Assembly: GCA_019239425.1 (NCBI GenBank)
Contig: JAFAZX010000024.1
Coordinates: 1 to 64,000 of the forward strand
Direction of reading: 5' to 3'
DNA length: 64,000 bases
Origin: Acidobacteriota bacterium
GTDB taxonomy: Bacteria > Acidobacteriota > Blastocatellia > Pyrinomonadales > Pyrinomonadaceae
Below the pieces are notes generated by a model that worked only from the letters and a program-made list of their open reading frames with translations, did not search any database and had not been told where the DNA came from. Shown piece by piece: positions 1-7,850 of this stretch. Both the position numbers and the translations under genes were made by a program. The stretch's first letter is position 1; each line of letters begins with the position of its first letter.

Positions 1-2856
1 GAGCAGGAAGTTCTGCTTCAAAGGCTGGTTGCTGTTGAGCGCCTTGCGTATGTGCGAGATGGTCGGGTGAAAGTTCTTCTCGACCGAGCCGAAGTCCGAC
101 TCGCCCCAGAAGGTGTCGATGATCGTGTCCTTCGAGGCGCGGCGGTGTCGGCGCGAGGCGATGAAGCAGAGGATGTCGCGCGCGCGCCGCGTGACCCACG
201 CGTCGGGCGAGAGCGGGCGCACTGGGTCGCGGAAGATTTCGACCGCGCCGAGCATCCGCATCGTCAGGTCGGCCGGCGGCGCCTGCGGCACGACGACGAG
301 CGCCGGGCGCGACGTCGACGAAGAGGCCGCCGCGGCGGCGGAGGCCGCGCGCGCCGGAAGCTGTTCGCGCAGGTCGGCGGGCAGCAGCGCGGCCGCCTCG
401 GGCGGAGAGAAGACCTGCGGGTAGTCGGCCACCCAGCCGCGGAGCCAGTACTCGTAGTCGTAGCGCGCGGCGAGGTCGAGCGCGCGCCGCAGGTGGTTCA
501 TCGCCGCCGGCTCGTCACCGGCGGCGTGCTCGCAGACGGCGAGCAGCATCGCCGCGGGCGCCTCGTTGCAGTAGACGCCGTGCGCGCGGAAGTATTCGAG
601 CGCGGGGGAGAGGTCTCGGCGCGCCGCCTCGAACTCGCCCTGCGCGATGAGCACGCGGGCGCGCGCGACCGTGGCGCGCAGGCGGCCCATCTCGTCGTGC
701 GCGCGGCCTTCGACGAGGCGGTCGAGCAAGGAGCGCGCCTGCTGAAGGTCTCCGAGCTGGAGCGCGAGCAGCCCGCGCTCTTCGAGCAGCTCGGTGCGCG
801 TCACCTCGACGCCCGCCTCGTCGTAGACGCGCTCGGCGCGGTCGTAGAACTCGACGGCGCGCGCCGCCTCGCGCTGCTCGTAGTAGAGGTTGCCGTAGCA
901 CTCGAAGATTTCGCCGCGCAGCGCCGAGAGGTTGAAGAGCTGGCAGATTTCGAGCGCGCGGTCGAGGTGGCTTTCGCAGGCGGCGAAGTCGCCCATGTGG
1001 ACGCGGCAGCGCGCGATGTTGAGGTGCGCGACCGCCTCGCGCGGGACGGGCGGCGCGCCCGAGCCCTCCTCGCGCAGCATCCGCCGGTACCAGCGCAGGG
1101 CCTCGCCGAAGTCGCCGCGCACGCCCGGCGGCGTGCCGAGGTTGTGCGCGATGAGGCGCGCGTAGTAGCGGTCGCCGCGCGCCTCCGCCGACTGCAGGGC
1201 GAGGCGGAACTCGCGCTCGGCCTCAGTCCACTGGCCCAAACCGACGAAGCAGAGGCCGCGCGTGTTGCCGCACTTCGTCCGCACGACCGAGCGCTCGCCG
1301 GTCAGCTCGACGGCGCGGTCGAGGTAGTTGAAGGCCGTGTCGCAGTCGCCGCGGCGGCGCGCGATGGTGGCGAGCGAGTGCAAGACCTCGGCCTCGCCCT
1401 CGGCGTCGCCCTGCTCGTGCAGGAGCGTGGCCGCGCGGTTGAAGAGGGACTGCGCGCGGTCGTGCTCGTCGCGCAGCCGCGCGACCTCGGCGCGTTGCGC
1501 GAGCGCGCGCGGGTGCGCCTCCAAAGCCTGCGCCGGCAGCGCGTCGGCGAAGGAGGCGAGCGAGGAGAGCGCGCCCGCCGTGATCCAGGCCTCGCCGCGC
1601 TCGGCGATGGTGCGCGCGGCGCGCGTGAAGTCCTCGGCGGCGAGGAGGTGGTGCATGGCCTGCTCCCACTGCTCGCGTTCGAGGAAGAAGTCCGCGAGGC
1701 GCGCGTGCTCGGCGGCGACCGTGGTCTTGCCCTGCTCGGCGCGGAAGCGGCGCTGCAGGAAGCCGCGGAAGAGCGGGTGCAGGCGGTACTCCTCGCCGCG
1801 GCCGTCCGAGGCGAGCGAGATGAAGACGTTGCGCCGGACGAGCGTGTTGAGCACGCCCGCGGACTGCGGGTAGAGGCGGTTGCAGGCGTCCGGCTCGACG
1901 CGTTCGAGCAGGGAGACGCGGAGGAGAAGCTGTTGGACTTCCTGCGTCTCGTCGGCGAAGACCTCTTCGGCGAAGTAGTCGAAGATGTCGCGCTCGCTCT
2001 GGCGCAGGACTTCGACTAGGTCGGGCGGGGCGGCGGCCGACTCGCCGGTGCGGGCGAGCGCCTGACGCTGCGCGACCTGCCGGACGAGCTGGAGCGCGGT
2101 GATCCAGCCGTGCGTGCGCTCGCGGTACTCGGCGAGCTGTTCGGGCGAAAGCTCCAGGTCGAAGACCTTGCGGAAGAGCTCCTGCGTCTCCTCGTCGGTG
2201 AAGAGGAGTTCCTGCCGGTCGATGACGGCGAGGCTCGCCTGCGTCCGCATGCGAGCGAGCGCGAGCGGCGGCATGTCGCGCGAGATGATGACGACGTGGA
2301 TGAGGTCGGGCAGGTACGCGAGCAGGCGGTCGACGACCTTGTGGACGGGAGTCTCAACCCCCAGGTGGTGATAGTCGTCCAGGACCAGGATGAACTGCTG
2401 CTCGACGCGGTCGAGGACTTCGTTCAAGAGCACGTCCACGGCGCGCTCGGGCTGCTGCGCCAGCTCCTTCGCGGCCTCCTGCAGGTAGGACATCGTGGCG
2501 TCGCCGAAGCCGGGGACGATCTGCTTGATGCCGTGCGCGACGTAGCCGAGGAAGACGAGCGGGTCGGAGTCGGCCCGGTCGAGCTGATACCAGACGAAGG
2601 GGTGCGCCCCCGTCCGGATGAAGTCCGCGACGAGCGTGGTCTTGCCCGAGCCGGCCGGCGCGGTGACGAGCGTGACGGCGTGCGCGAGGTTCTGCTGGAG
2701 GCGCTCGACGAGGCGCGGCCGCGGCAGCAGAGAGGGCGCGGGCCGAGGCGGCAGGAGCTTCGTCCGGAGGAAGAAGGTCGGGAGCTGCGGCACGGCGGCC
2801 AGCGGCGGCTGCGTGTCGTGGATGCTCCCTTCGTGGCGGTGCGGCAAGTTGGACAT
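1..2856 (-). CDS. MalT-like STAND ATPase / TPR / BTAD-type transcriptional regulator (3' end beyond the window)
   Basis: The frame is open from an ATG at 2856 to the left edge, giving 952 codons without a stop; the C-terminus is missing. A P-loop (APAGSGKTT) lies near residues 66-74 and a Walker B-like FILVLDDYHHL near 160. This is the STAND ATPase arrangement of MalT/LuxR-family regulators. A long alpha-helical TPR-like region follows at about 370-850. The last ~70 residues (WVTRRARDILCFIASRRHRR..., then HPTISHIRKAL) match the winged-helix DNA-binding domain of OmpR/SARP-BTAD proteins. Here that domain is C-terminal, whereas classical SARPs carry it at the N-terminus. Inferred role: a large cytoplasmic, inducer-gated transcription activator. 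The inducer and target genes cannot be told from the sequence. The next gene encodes a related lone ATPase domain. Confidence 0.85.
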   Translation of the reverse strand, partial: MSNLPHRHEGSIHDTQPPLAAVPQLPTFFLRTKLLPPRPAPSLLPRPRLVERLQQNLAHAVTLVTAPAGSGKTTLVADFIRTGAHPFVWYQLDRADSDPLVFLGYVAHGIKQIVPGFGDATMSYLQEAAKELAQQPERAVDVLLNEVLDRVEQQFILVLDDYHHLGVETPVHKVVDRLLAYLPDLIHVVIISRDMPPLALARMRTQASLAVIDRQELLFTDEETQELFRKVFDLELSPEQLAEYRERTHGWITALQLVRQVAQRQALARTGESAAAPPDLVEVLRQSERDIFDYFAEEVFADETQEVQQLLLRVSLLERVEPDACNRLYPQSAGVLNTLVRRNVFISLASDGRGEEYRLHPLFRGFLQRRFRAEQGKTTVAAEHARLADFFLEREQWEQAMHHLLAAEDFTRAARTIAERGEAWITAGALSSLASFADALPAQALEAHPRALAQRAEVARLRDEHDRAQSLFNRAATLLHEQGDAEGEAEVLHSLATIARRRGDCDTAFNYLDRAVELTGERSVVRTKCGNTRGLCFVGLGQWTEAEREFRLALQSAEARGDRYYARLIAHNLGTPPGVRGDFGEALRWYRRMLREEGSGAPPVPREAVAHLNIARCRVHMGDFAACESHLDRALEICQLFNLSALRGEIFECYGNLYYEQREAARAVEFYDRAERVYDEAGVEVTRTELLEERGLLALQLGDLQQARSLLDRLVEGRAHDEMGRLRATVARARVLIAQGEFEAARRDLSPALEYFRAHGVYCNEAPAAMLLAVCEHAAGDEPAAMNHLRRALDLAARYDYEYWLRGWVADYPQVFSPPEAAALLPADLREQLPARAASAAAAASSSTSRPALVVVPQAPPADLTMRMLGAVEIFRDPVRPLSPDAWVTRRARDILCFIASRRHRRASKDTIIDTFWGESDFGSVEKNFHPTISHIRKALNSNQPLKQNFLL

Positions 2857-3065
2857 CGCTTCTGAAGCTAAGGGGCGCGTCCGGGGCGGGACGGGCCGGG
2901 GGCCTACGCTTAATCGTCGCGAGTGTGTTCGAGAACTGTCGGACGTGGTCGGGTCGGGCAGTATAACCCAAACTCACCAACTTTCCCGAAGCGGGAAAAG
3001 CCGTTTCGCGCCGCACGTCCGGAAATGTGCGGCGCCCCTTCCGGTCTGCCGGGATTGTCCTAAAG

Positions 3066-3084
3066 CCAATTTCAAATCTGAAAT
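3066..3084. repeat. ATTTCAA-family heptamer palindrome at the 3' end of the short STAND gene
   Basis: The sequence reads AATTTCAAATCTGAAATTT, an almost perfect palindrome with 7-base periodicity. It lies 6 nt beyond the stop codon (3090-3092, minus strand) of the downstream-transcribed ATPase gene. A related copy lies at 11025-11053. Both copies are followed by a TTCAGG/CTCAGG motif. Confidence 0.7.
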
Positions 3085-3089
3085 TTTCC

Positions 3090-3893
3090 TCAGGCCGTGC
3101 CCATCGACTTGCGAGGGGGCTTCACGAGCCGGAGCGCGAGCCGTCCCGTCTGGCGCGAGCCGCGCGCGAAGGCCGCGCGCTCGGGCGGTTCGGCCAGCCC
3201 CTCGCGGCGGACGCGCGCGTCGAGCGTGGCGGCGCGGCCCCGCGTCTCTTTGAGCGCCGCGGCGGCGCCCGCCGCGCTCAGCCCGTAGCTCCGGTAGAGG
3301 TCGCGCGCCTCTTCGAGCGTGAAGGCGAGCGTCTCCTCTTCGAGCACGCACAGAGTCTGCTTCGAGCGCATCCGCCAGAGCGGCGTCGGCGGCAGGCTCC
3401 GCCCCAGAAGCATCACGTGCACTTCGCGCGGCAGGAGCGGCAGCCAGCGCCGGAAGAAGGGCACCATCCACTCCGCGTCGTAGACGAGGTGCAGGTCGTC
3501 GATGACGACCAGCGCCGGCTCGTTCGACTCCGAAAGCTCGTAGACGAGGTACTCGACCGCGAGCGGCACGTCGTCCGCGCCCGTGCGCTCGCCGAGCCGT
3601 TCGAGCGTCTGGCCGCCGAAGCCGGGCCGCGCCACGCCGAGGCTCGCGCAGAGGTGGCGCAGGAAGACCGCGAACTCGGAGTCGGGCGCGTCGAGCTTGT
3701 ACCAGGCGACGCGGCGGCCCGAGCGGCGGGCGAAGTCTGCGGCGAGCATCGTCTTGCCGGTGCCGGCGCGCCCGGCGACGATGGTCGAGTTACAGCCCTC
3801 CGCGCTCTCCGCGAGCGTCCGGAGGAGGCGGCCTCTGGAGACGCGGGGAAGTTCGTCGGGGGGCGTAATCTTTTCGGGGATGACCTGCACCAT
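3090..3893 (-). CDS. Stand-alone MalT-like STAND ATPase domain protein
   Basis: 267 residues from the ATG at 3893, which has AGAGGAA about 8 nt upstream. An earlier in-frame ATG at 3956 lacks comparable support. The P-loop GRAGTGKT lies at residues 41-48 and a Walker B-like ALVVIDDLHLV near 128. The protein resembles the ATPase part of the neighbouring 952+ residue regulator and of MalT. It stops after about 265 residues, with no TPR array and no DNA-binding domain. It may be a genuine single-domain protein that modulates a full-length regulator, or the surviving N-terminal part of a decayed regulator. The ~230 bp downstream contains no continuation in any obvious frame. It is co-oriented with the large regulator. 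Confidence 0.75.
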   Translation of the reverse strand: MVQVIPEKITPPDELPRVSRGRLLRTLAESAEGCNSTIVAGRAGTGKTMLAADFARRSGRRVAWYKLDAPDSEFAVFLRHLCASLGVARPGFGGQTLERLGERTGADDVPLAVEYLVYELSESNEPALVVIDDLHLVYDAEWMVPFFRRWLPLLPREVHVMLLGRSLPPTPLWRMRSKQTLCVLEEETLAFTLEEARDLYRSYGLSAAGAAAALKETRGRAATLDARVRREGLAEPPERAAFARGSRQTGRLALRLVKPPRKSMGTA

Positions 3894-4109
3894 GTGAGTT
3901 CCTCTGGGCTTTTGCAGTGAGGCCTTCAAAGCTTTCCTCCGGGGCGAAATTTCCAACGGGCGGAGGCGGGCAAGCCCCCGATGCTACAACCGGGAGAAGT
4001 GTACGAACCGGGACTTGAGGAATTCTTGAGCCAGGGATCAGGTGAAGGGGGCGGGGATTAAGGTGTTGTTTTTATGCGGTTTACGACAAAGCGCGCCCGG
4101 CCAGATGGC

Positions 4110-4145
4110 GGTCAGAACCACCCGCTACCGCGGGTGGTTCTGACC
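4110..4145. terminator. CCACCCGC-family palindrome, likely terminator of the P450 gene
   Basis: Arms GGTCAGAACCACCCG (4110-4124) and CGGGTGGTTCTGACC (4131-4145) are perfect inverted repeats around a 6-nt centre. The palindrome lies about 10 nt after the P450 stop. The same sequence family recurs as a double palindrome at 43042-43132. A terminator function is inferred; there is no long U-run. Confidence 0.6.
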
Positions 4146-4154
4146 CGGTTTCCT

Positions 4155-5489
4155 CTAGCGCGCCTCCAGCTTCATCTTCAGCCCGTACTTCGGGCGGAGC
4201 GAAAGCGCCGGGAGGACTTCGACCTCCTGGGCGGGGAGGAGGCGGAAGCGTCGGGCGATGGTCGAGAGGATGAGCACGGCCTCCATCGTGGCGAAGTAGT
4301 TCCCGATGCAGAGGCGCGGGCCGCCGCCGAAGGGGAAGTACGCGTACTTCGGCAGGCGTGAAATCGACTCCTCGCCCCAGCGCTCGGGGCGGAAGGCCAG
4401 GGGGTCTGTGAACCAGCGCGGGTCGCGCTGGACGACCCACTGGAAGCCGAAGACCTGCATCCCCTTAGAAACGCGGAAGACGCCCACCTCGCACTCGCGC
4501 ACGCACTCGCGCCCCACGGCCCACGCGGGCGGGTAGAGCCGCATCGACTCCTTCACGACCCAGTCGGCGTAGCGCAGACGCGGCAGGTCTTCGACCGTCG
4601 GCGCGCGCCCTCCCAAGACCTCGTCCAACTCCGCCGCGAGCTTCGCCTCGGCCTCCGGGTTCCGCGCGAGCAGGTACCAGGCCCAGGTGAGCGCGAGCGC
4701 CGTCGTCTCGTGGCCGGCGAGGAAGATGGTCATCAGCTCGTCGCGGAGCTGCTTGTCGGTCATCCGGCCCCCGTCCTCGTCCCGCGCGGCGAGGAGCATC
4801 GAGAGTAGGTCGCCGGTGTCCTCTCCGCTCGCGCGCCGCTCCTCGATGAGCCGGTAGACGAAGCGGTCGATCTTGCGCACGTCGCGGTTGAAGCGCAGGT
4901 GCGCGGGCGTCGGCAGCCGGTTGTCCAGAATCCACTTGAGCGTCGCCTGCGCGGCGAAGGGTTGGACGATGTTCGAGAGCGCCCTGTCCATTTCTTGCGA
5001 GTCGCGCGATACGTCGGCGCTGAACAAGGTCTGCGCGACGACGGCCCGCGTCAAAGACATCATCTCCTCGTGCGCGTCGAGCGTGCTGCCGTCCTTCCAA
5101 CTTGAGAGCATGCGCTCGGCGTAGGCGACCATCGTGCGCGCGTAAGCCTCGACGCGGTTGCGGTGGAAGGCGGGCTGCGCGAGGCGACGCTGCCGGCGCC
5201 AGAAGTCGCCCTCGCTCGTCACCAGCCCGCGGCCGACGAGGCGGTGGAAGAAGGGCGAGCGTAAGGAAGCGGCCTTGATGAAATTCTTGTTGCCGGTCGA
5301 GAGGACGTACTCGACGTGATCCGGGTGGAAGAGGAAGAGGGCGGGGACGTAGAGGAAGCGCGTCAGCACCACGTCGCCGAACTCGCGCGCGCAGCGCTCG
5401 ATGAAGCCGAGCGAGTCGCTGTTGAACTCGCGCATGTTGCCCAGAACGCGCCCGCCGCGCGGGCCTCGGGGGATTGCGGCTGCGACCAT
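4155..5489 (-). CDS. Cytochrome P450
   Basis: 444 residues from the ATG at 5489, which has GGAG 8 nt upstream. A GTG at 5498 is an alternative. All P450 hallmarks are present: the I-helix oxygen-binding motif LAGHETTA, the K-helix ESMRLYP (ExxR), the FRPERW meander, and the heme-ligand loop FPFGGGPRLCIG with the axial Cys near residue 394. The length is usual for a soluble bacterial class I P450, and no membrane anchor is seen. Its sequence is closest in style to the CYP102/CYP4-like bacterial group that oxidises fatty-acyl or terpenoid substrates. The substrate cannot be assigned, and no ferredoxin or reductase gene is adjacent. It follows the phzF-like gene on the same strand, separated by a heptamer hairpin that may uncouple transcription. 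Confidence 0.93.
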   Translation of the reverse strand: MVAAAIPRGPRGGRVLGNMREFNSDSLGFIERCAREFGDVVLTRFLYVPALFLFHPDHVEYVLSTGNKNFIKAASLRSPFFHRLVGRGLVTSEGDFWRRQRRLAQPAFHRNRVEAYARTMVAYAERMLSSWKDGSTLDAHEEMMSLTRAVVAQTLFSADVSRDSQEMDRALSNIVQPFAAQATLKWILDNRLPTPAHLRFNRDVRKIDRFVYRLIEERRASGEDTGDLLSMLLAARDEDGGRMTDKQLRDELMTIFLAGHETTALALTWAWYLLARNPEAEAKLAAELDEVLGGRAPTVEDLPRLRYADWVVKESMRLYPPAWAVGRECVRECEVGVFRVSKGMQVFGFQWVVQRDPRWFTDPLAFRPERWGEESISRLPKYAYFPFGGGPRLCIGNYFATMEAVLILSTIARRFRLLPAQEVEVLPALSLRPKYGLKMKLEAR

Positions 5490-5507
5490 TGTGCTCACTC
5501 CGTTCGC

Positions 5508-5581
5508 GTGAATGGTGAATAGTAAATGGTGAACGGTAAGAACGGCTCTTCTCCACTCACCATTTACTATTCACCATTCAC
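5508..5581. repeat. AATGGTG/AATAGTA heptamer hairpin at the phzF stop codon
   Basis: Left arm 5508-5532 and right arm 5557-5581 are a perfect 25-bp inverted repeat built from 7-base units (AATGGTG, AATAGTA), with a 24-nt loop. The TGA stop of the PhzF gene (5578-5580) lies inside the right arm. A near-identical hairpin occurs at 40670-40739 at the ribH stop. Confidence 0.9.
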
Positions 5582-6492
5582 GGTATTTCGATGAATCCTT
5601 CGCCCATGAAGTGACACTGGCCGCCGACCTTGACGGCCGTGATCTCTTCGCCCCGGCGCTCGATGCGAATGCGGATGTAGCTGGGGCGGCCCATCTCGAT
5701 GCCCTGCTCGCTGACGATGTCGGCCGCGGAATCGCATTCGACCAAGCCGTAGCGGACGAGGTAGCTGCCGAGCGGGCCGCTGGCGGCGCCGGTCGCGGGG
5801 TCTTCGCTGATGCCCATGCCGGGCGCGAACATGCGGCTGTGGACGTCCGAGTTCGGCCCCTCGGTCTCAAGCGTGAAGACGAAGACCTCGGGCGGGATGC
5901 CGTGCTCTCGCGAAGCCTGTTCTATCAAGTCCACGCGGGGCCGCGCGCGGCGCGCCGCGTCGAGGCCGCAGACGGGGACGTAGAGGAAGGGCACGCCGCA
6001 GGAGACGAGCTCGACCGGCAGCTCGGGTTCGATGTCCGACTCTTCGAGCGAGAGCATCCGTGCGACCGATTCGCGGTCTTCGAGGCGCGGGCCGAACTTC
6101 GGGAGCGGCTGGCTCATTTCGGCGAAAGAGGGCTCGCCGTGCTCGAACTCGACGCGGACGGGGACGGGGCCGACGCCCTCTTCGAAGACGACGTTGACTT
6201 CGCTGTCGGCGCGCGGGATGAGGTGCTCGCGCGCGAGGACGAAGGCGGTGCCGACGGTCGGGTGCCCGGCCATCGGCAGCTCGCTCCCGGGCGTGAAGAT
6301 GCGCACGCGCCAGTCGTGTCGGGGGTCGTCCGGCGGCAGGACGAAGGTCGTCTCCGACAGGTTGAACTCCTTCGCGACGGCCTGCATCGTCGCGTCGTCT
6401 ACGCCGCGGCCGTTCGTAATCACCGCCAGGGGGTTCCCGCCGAACGCCCGATCCGTGAACACGTCAACGAGGTGGTAGTGGAGTCGTCGCAT
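5578..6492 (-). CDS. PhzF family isomerase/epimerase
   Basis: 304 residues. The N-terminal HLVDVFTDRAFGGNPLAVI is the PhzF signature, and the conserved general acid/base Glu is present in NLSETTF (E47). The second-half motif DPATGAASGPLG and the closing region are also typical of the two-domain diaminopimelate-epimerase-like fold. PhzF proteins isomerise small substrates such as dihydro-hydroxyanthranilate. Outside phenazine clusters their substrate is usually unknown, and no phenazine genes are nearby. The ATG at 6492 is clear and the length is normal. The stop codon lies in a heptamer hairpin shared with the P450 upstream region. Confidence 0.92.
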   Translation of the reverse strand: MRRLHYHLVDVFTDRAFGGNPLAVITNGRGVDDATMQAVAKEFNLSETTFVLPPDDPRHDWRVRIFTPGSELPMAGHPTVGTAFVLAREHLIPRADSEVNVVFEEGVGPVPVRVEFEHGEPSFAEMSQPLPKFGPRLEDRESVARMLSLEESDIEPELPVELVSCGVPFLYVPVCGLDAARRARPRVDLIEQASREHGIPPEVFVFTLETEGPNSDVHSRMFAPGMGISEDPATGAASGPLGSYLVRYGLVECDSAADIVSEQGIEMGRPSYIRIRIERRGEEITAVKVGGQCHFMGEGFIEIP

Positions 6493-6503
6493 GGTTTTTC
6501 GAA

Positions 6504-6533
6504 GCTGTCGGCGGTCAGCTTTCAGCTTTCAGC
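6504..6533. repeat. TCAGCTT heptamer tandem repeat at the trans-sulfuration gene stop
   Basis: TCAGCTT is repeated twice plus a partial unit, preceded by an imperfect inverted unit (GCTGTCGGCGG). On the minus strand the stop of the PLP-enzyme gene (6529-6531) is the TGA of GGCTGAAAGCTGA, so it lies inside the repeat. Confidence 0.65.
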
Positions 6534-7719
6534 CAATCCTTTCGAGGGCGCGCCCGAAATCGTCTAACAAGTCCTTTTCGTCTTCGACGCCGACGGAGAT
6601 GCGGACGAGGCTGTCGCTCAGGCCGCGCTCGCGGAGCTGTTCGGCCGTCATGTAGCCGCGCCACATGGCCGCGGGGTGGACGATGAGAGTTTCGTAGCCG
6701 CCGAGGCTGGCGGCGTTGGTCGCGAGGCGCAGGGACGCGATGAAGCGCTCGGCCGCCTCGAAGCCGCCGCGCAGCTCGGCCGAGAGCATCCCCGTGTAGC
6801 CGGACATCTGCGTGGACGCCAGCTCGTGCTGCGGGTGCGATTCGAGTCCGGGGTAGTGCACGCGCTCGACCTCCGCGCGCCCTTCGAGGAAGCGGGCCAG
6901 CGCCAGCGCGTTCGCGTTGTGCCGCCCGACGCGCAGAGGCAGAGTCCGCAGGCCGCGCAGCAGGAGCCAGCCGTCGAACGGACTCAGGATCGAGCCCGCG
7001 AGCAGGGAGAAGTGCCAGGCGCGCTCGACGAACTCGCGGTTCGAGACGATGACGCCCGCCGACACGTCCGAGTGGCCGCCGAGGTACTTGGTCGCGCTGT
7101 GGACACAAGCGTCGAAGCCGAACTCGAGCGGCCTCTGGTTGACGGGCGTGGCGAAGGTGTTGTCGACGATGGTCGTGATGCCCCGACTCTTCCCCAGCTC
7201 GGCCACGGCGCGCAGGTCTGTGATCTGCATGAGCGGGTTCGTCGGCGACTCGGCGTAGATGACGCGCGTGTTCGGGCGGAGGGCCTCTTCGAACTGCGCG
7301 GTCTGCGTCTGGTCGACGGTGGTGACCTCGACGCCGAAATGCGCGGGCAGGTCTTCGAAGAGCGTCATCGCGCCCGCGTAGTGGTTCGTCTGCGCGACGA
7401 CGTGGTCGCCCGCTCTTAAGTGAGACATCAGCGCCGTGAAGATGGCGCCCATGCCCGACGAAGTCAGCAGGGCCGTCTCGCCGCCTTCGAGCGCGGCGAC
7501 GGTGGCCTCGACCTCCTTGTGCGTGGGGTTGCCGTAGCGCGTGTAGAACTCTGGGGGGCGGACGGCCGAGGCGATCTCGGCGAAGTGCTCGGACGAGTCG
7601 GCGCTGAAGGTCGTCGTCTGCCAGATGGGGGGCGTGACGGCGCGCGTGCGGTTCTCGCGCTTGCCCGCGTGGATGGCGCGCGTCTGGAAGCCGCCGCCCT
7701 CGAACTCTTCCCTGCTCAT
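6529..7719 (-). CDS. Trans-sulfuration family PLP enzyme (cystathionine gamma-synthase / gamma-lyase type)
   Basis: 396 residues if started at the ATG at 7719 ([20 protein letters not shown]), which matches the family N-terminus. A longer frame starting at 7788 adds 23 residues without homology-like character. The PLP-binding lysine lies in [11 protein letters not shown] (K211). YTRYGNPT, the SSGMGAI phosphate-binding region and YAESPTNP are all typical of the Cys/Met metabolism fold-type I family. It could act as MetB, a cystathionine or methionine gamma-lyase, or an O-acylhomoserine sulfhydrylase; the sequence alone does not decide. No obvious Shine-Dalgarno precedes the ATG. It is transcribed away from the DUF4214 gene. 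Confidence 0.9.
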   Translation of the reverse strand: MSREEFEGGGFQTRAIHAGKRENRTRAVTPPIWQTTTFSADSSEHFAEIASAVRPPEFYTRYGNPTHKEVEATVAALEGGETALLTSSGMGAIFTALMSHLRAGDHVVAQTNHYAGAMTLFEDLPAHFGVEVTTVDQTQTAQFEEALRPNTRVIYAESPTNPLMQITDLRAVAELGKSRGITTIVDNTFATPVNQRPLEFGFDACVHSATKYLGGHSDVSAGVIVSNREFVERAWHFSLLAGSILSPFDGWLLLRGLRTLPLRVGRHNANALALARFLEGRAEVERVHYPGLESHPQHELASTQMSGYTGMLSAELRGGFEAAERFIASLRLATNAASLGGYETLIVHPAAMWRGYMTAEQLRERGLSDSLVRISVGVEDEKDLLDDFGRALERIG

Positions 7720-7850
7720 GCGCCAATGATAACGCGCCGCGCGAAAAACTTCTGCAAAGAGTCGTATTTTTTCCGCCCGCGCGCGCACTGTTCGCTCGGT
7801 AGAGGGCTCCCCGTCCTTCGAGAGACTTTACAGATTGCGGAGCGAAAACG

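Noticed and set aside
52..2019. 655-residue plus-strand open frame
   Set aside because: It is antisense to the MalT-like regulator, full of Arg/Ala/Val without domain character. The minus frame has P-loop, TPR and DNA-binding motifs.
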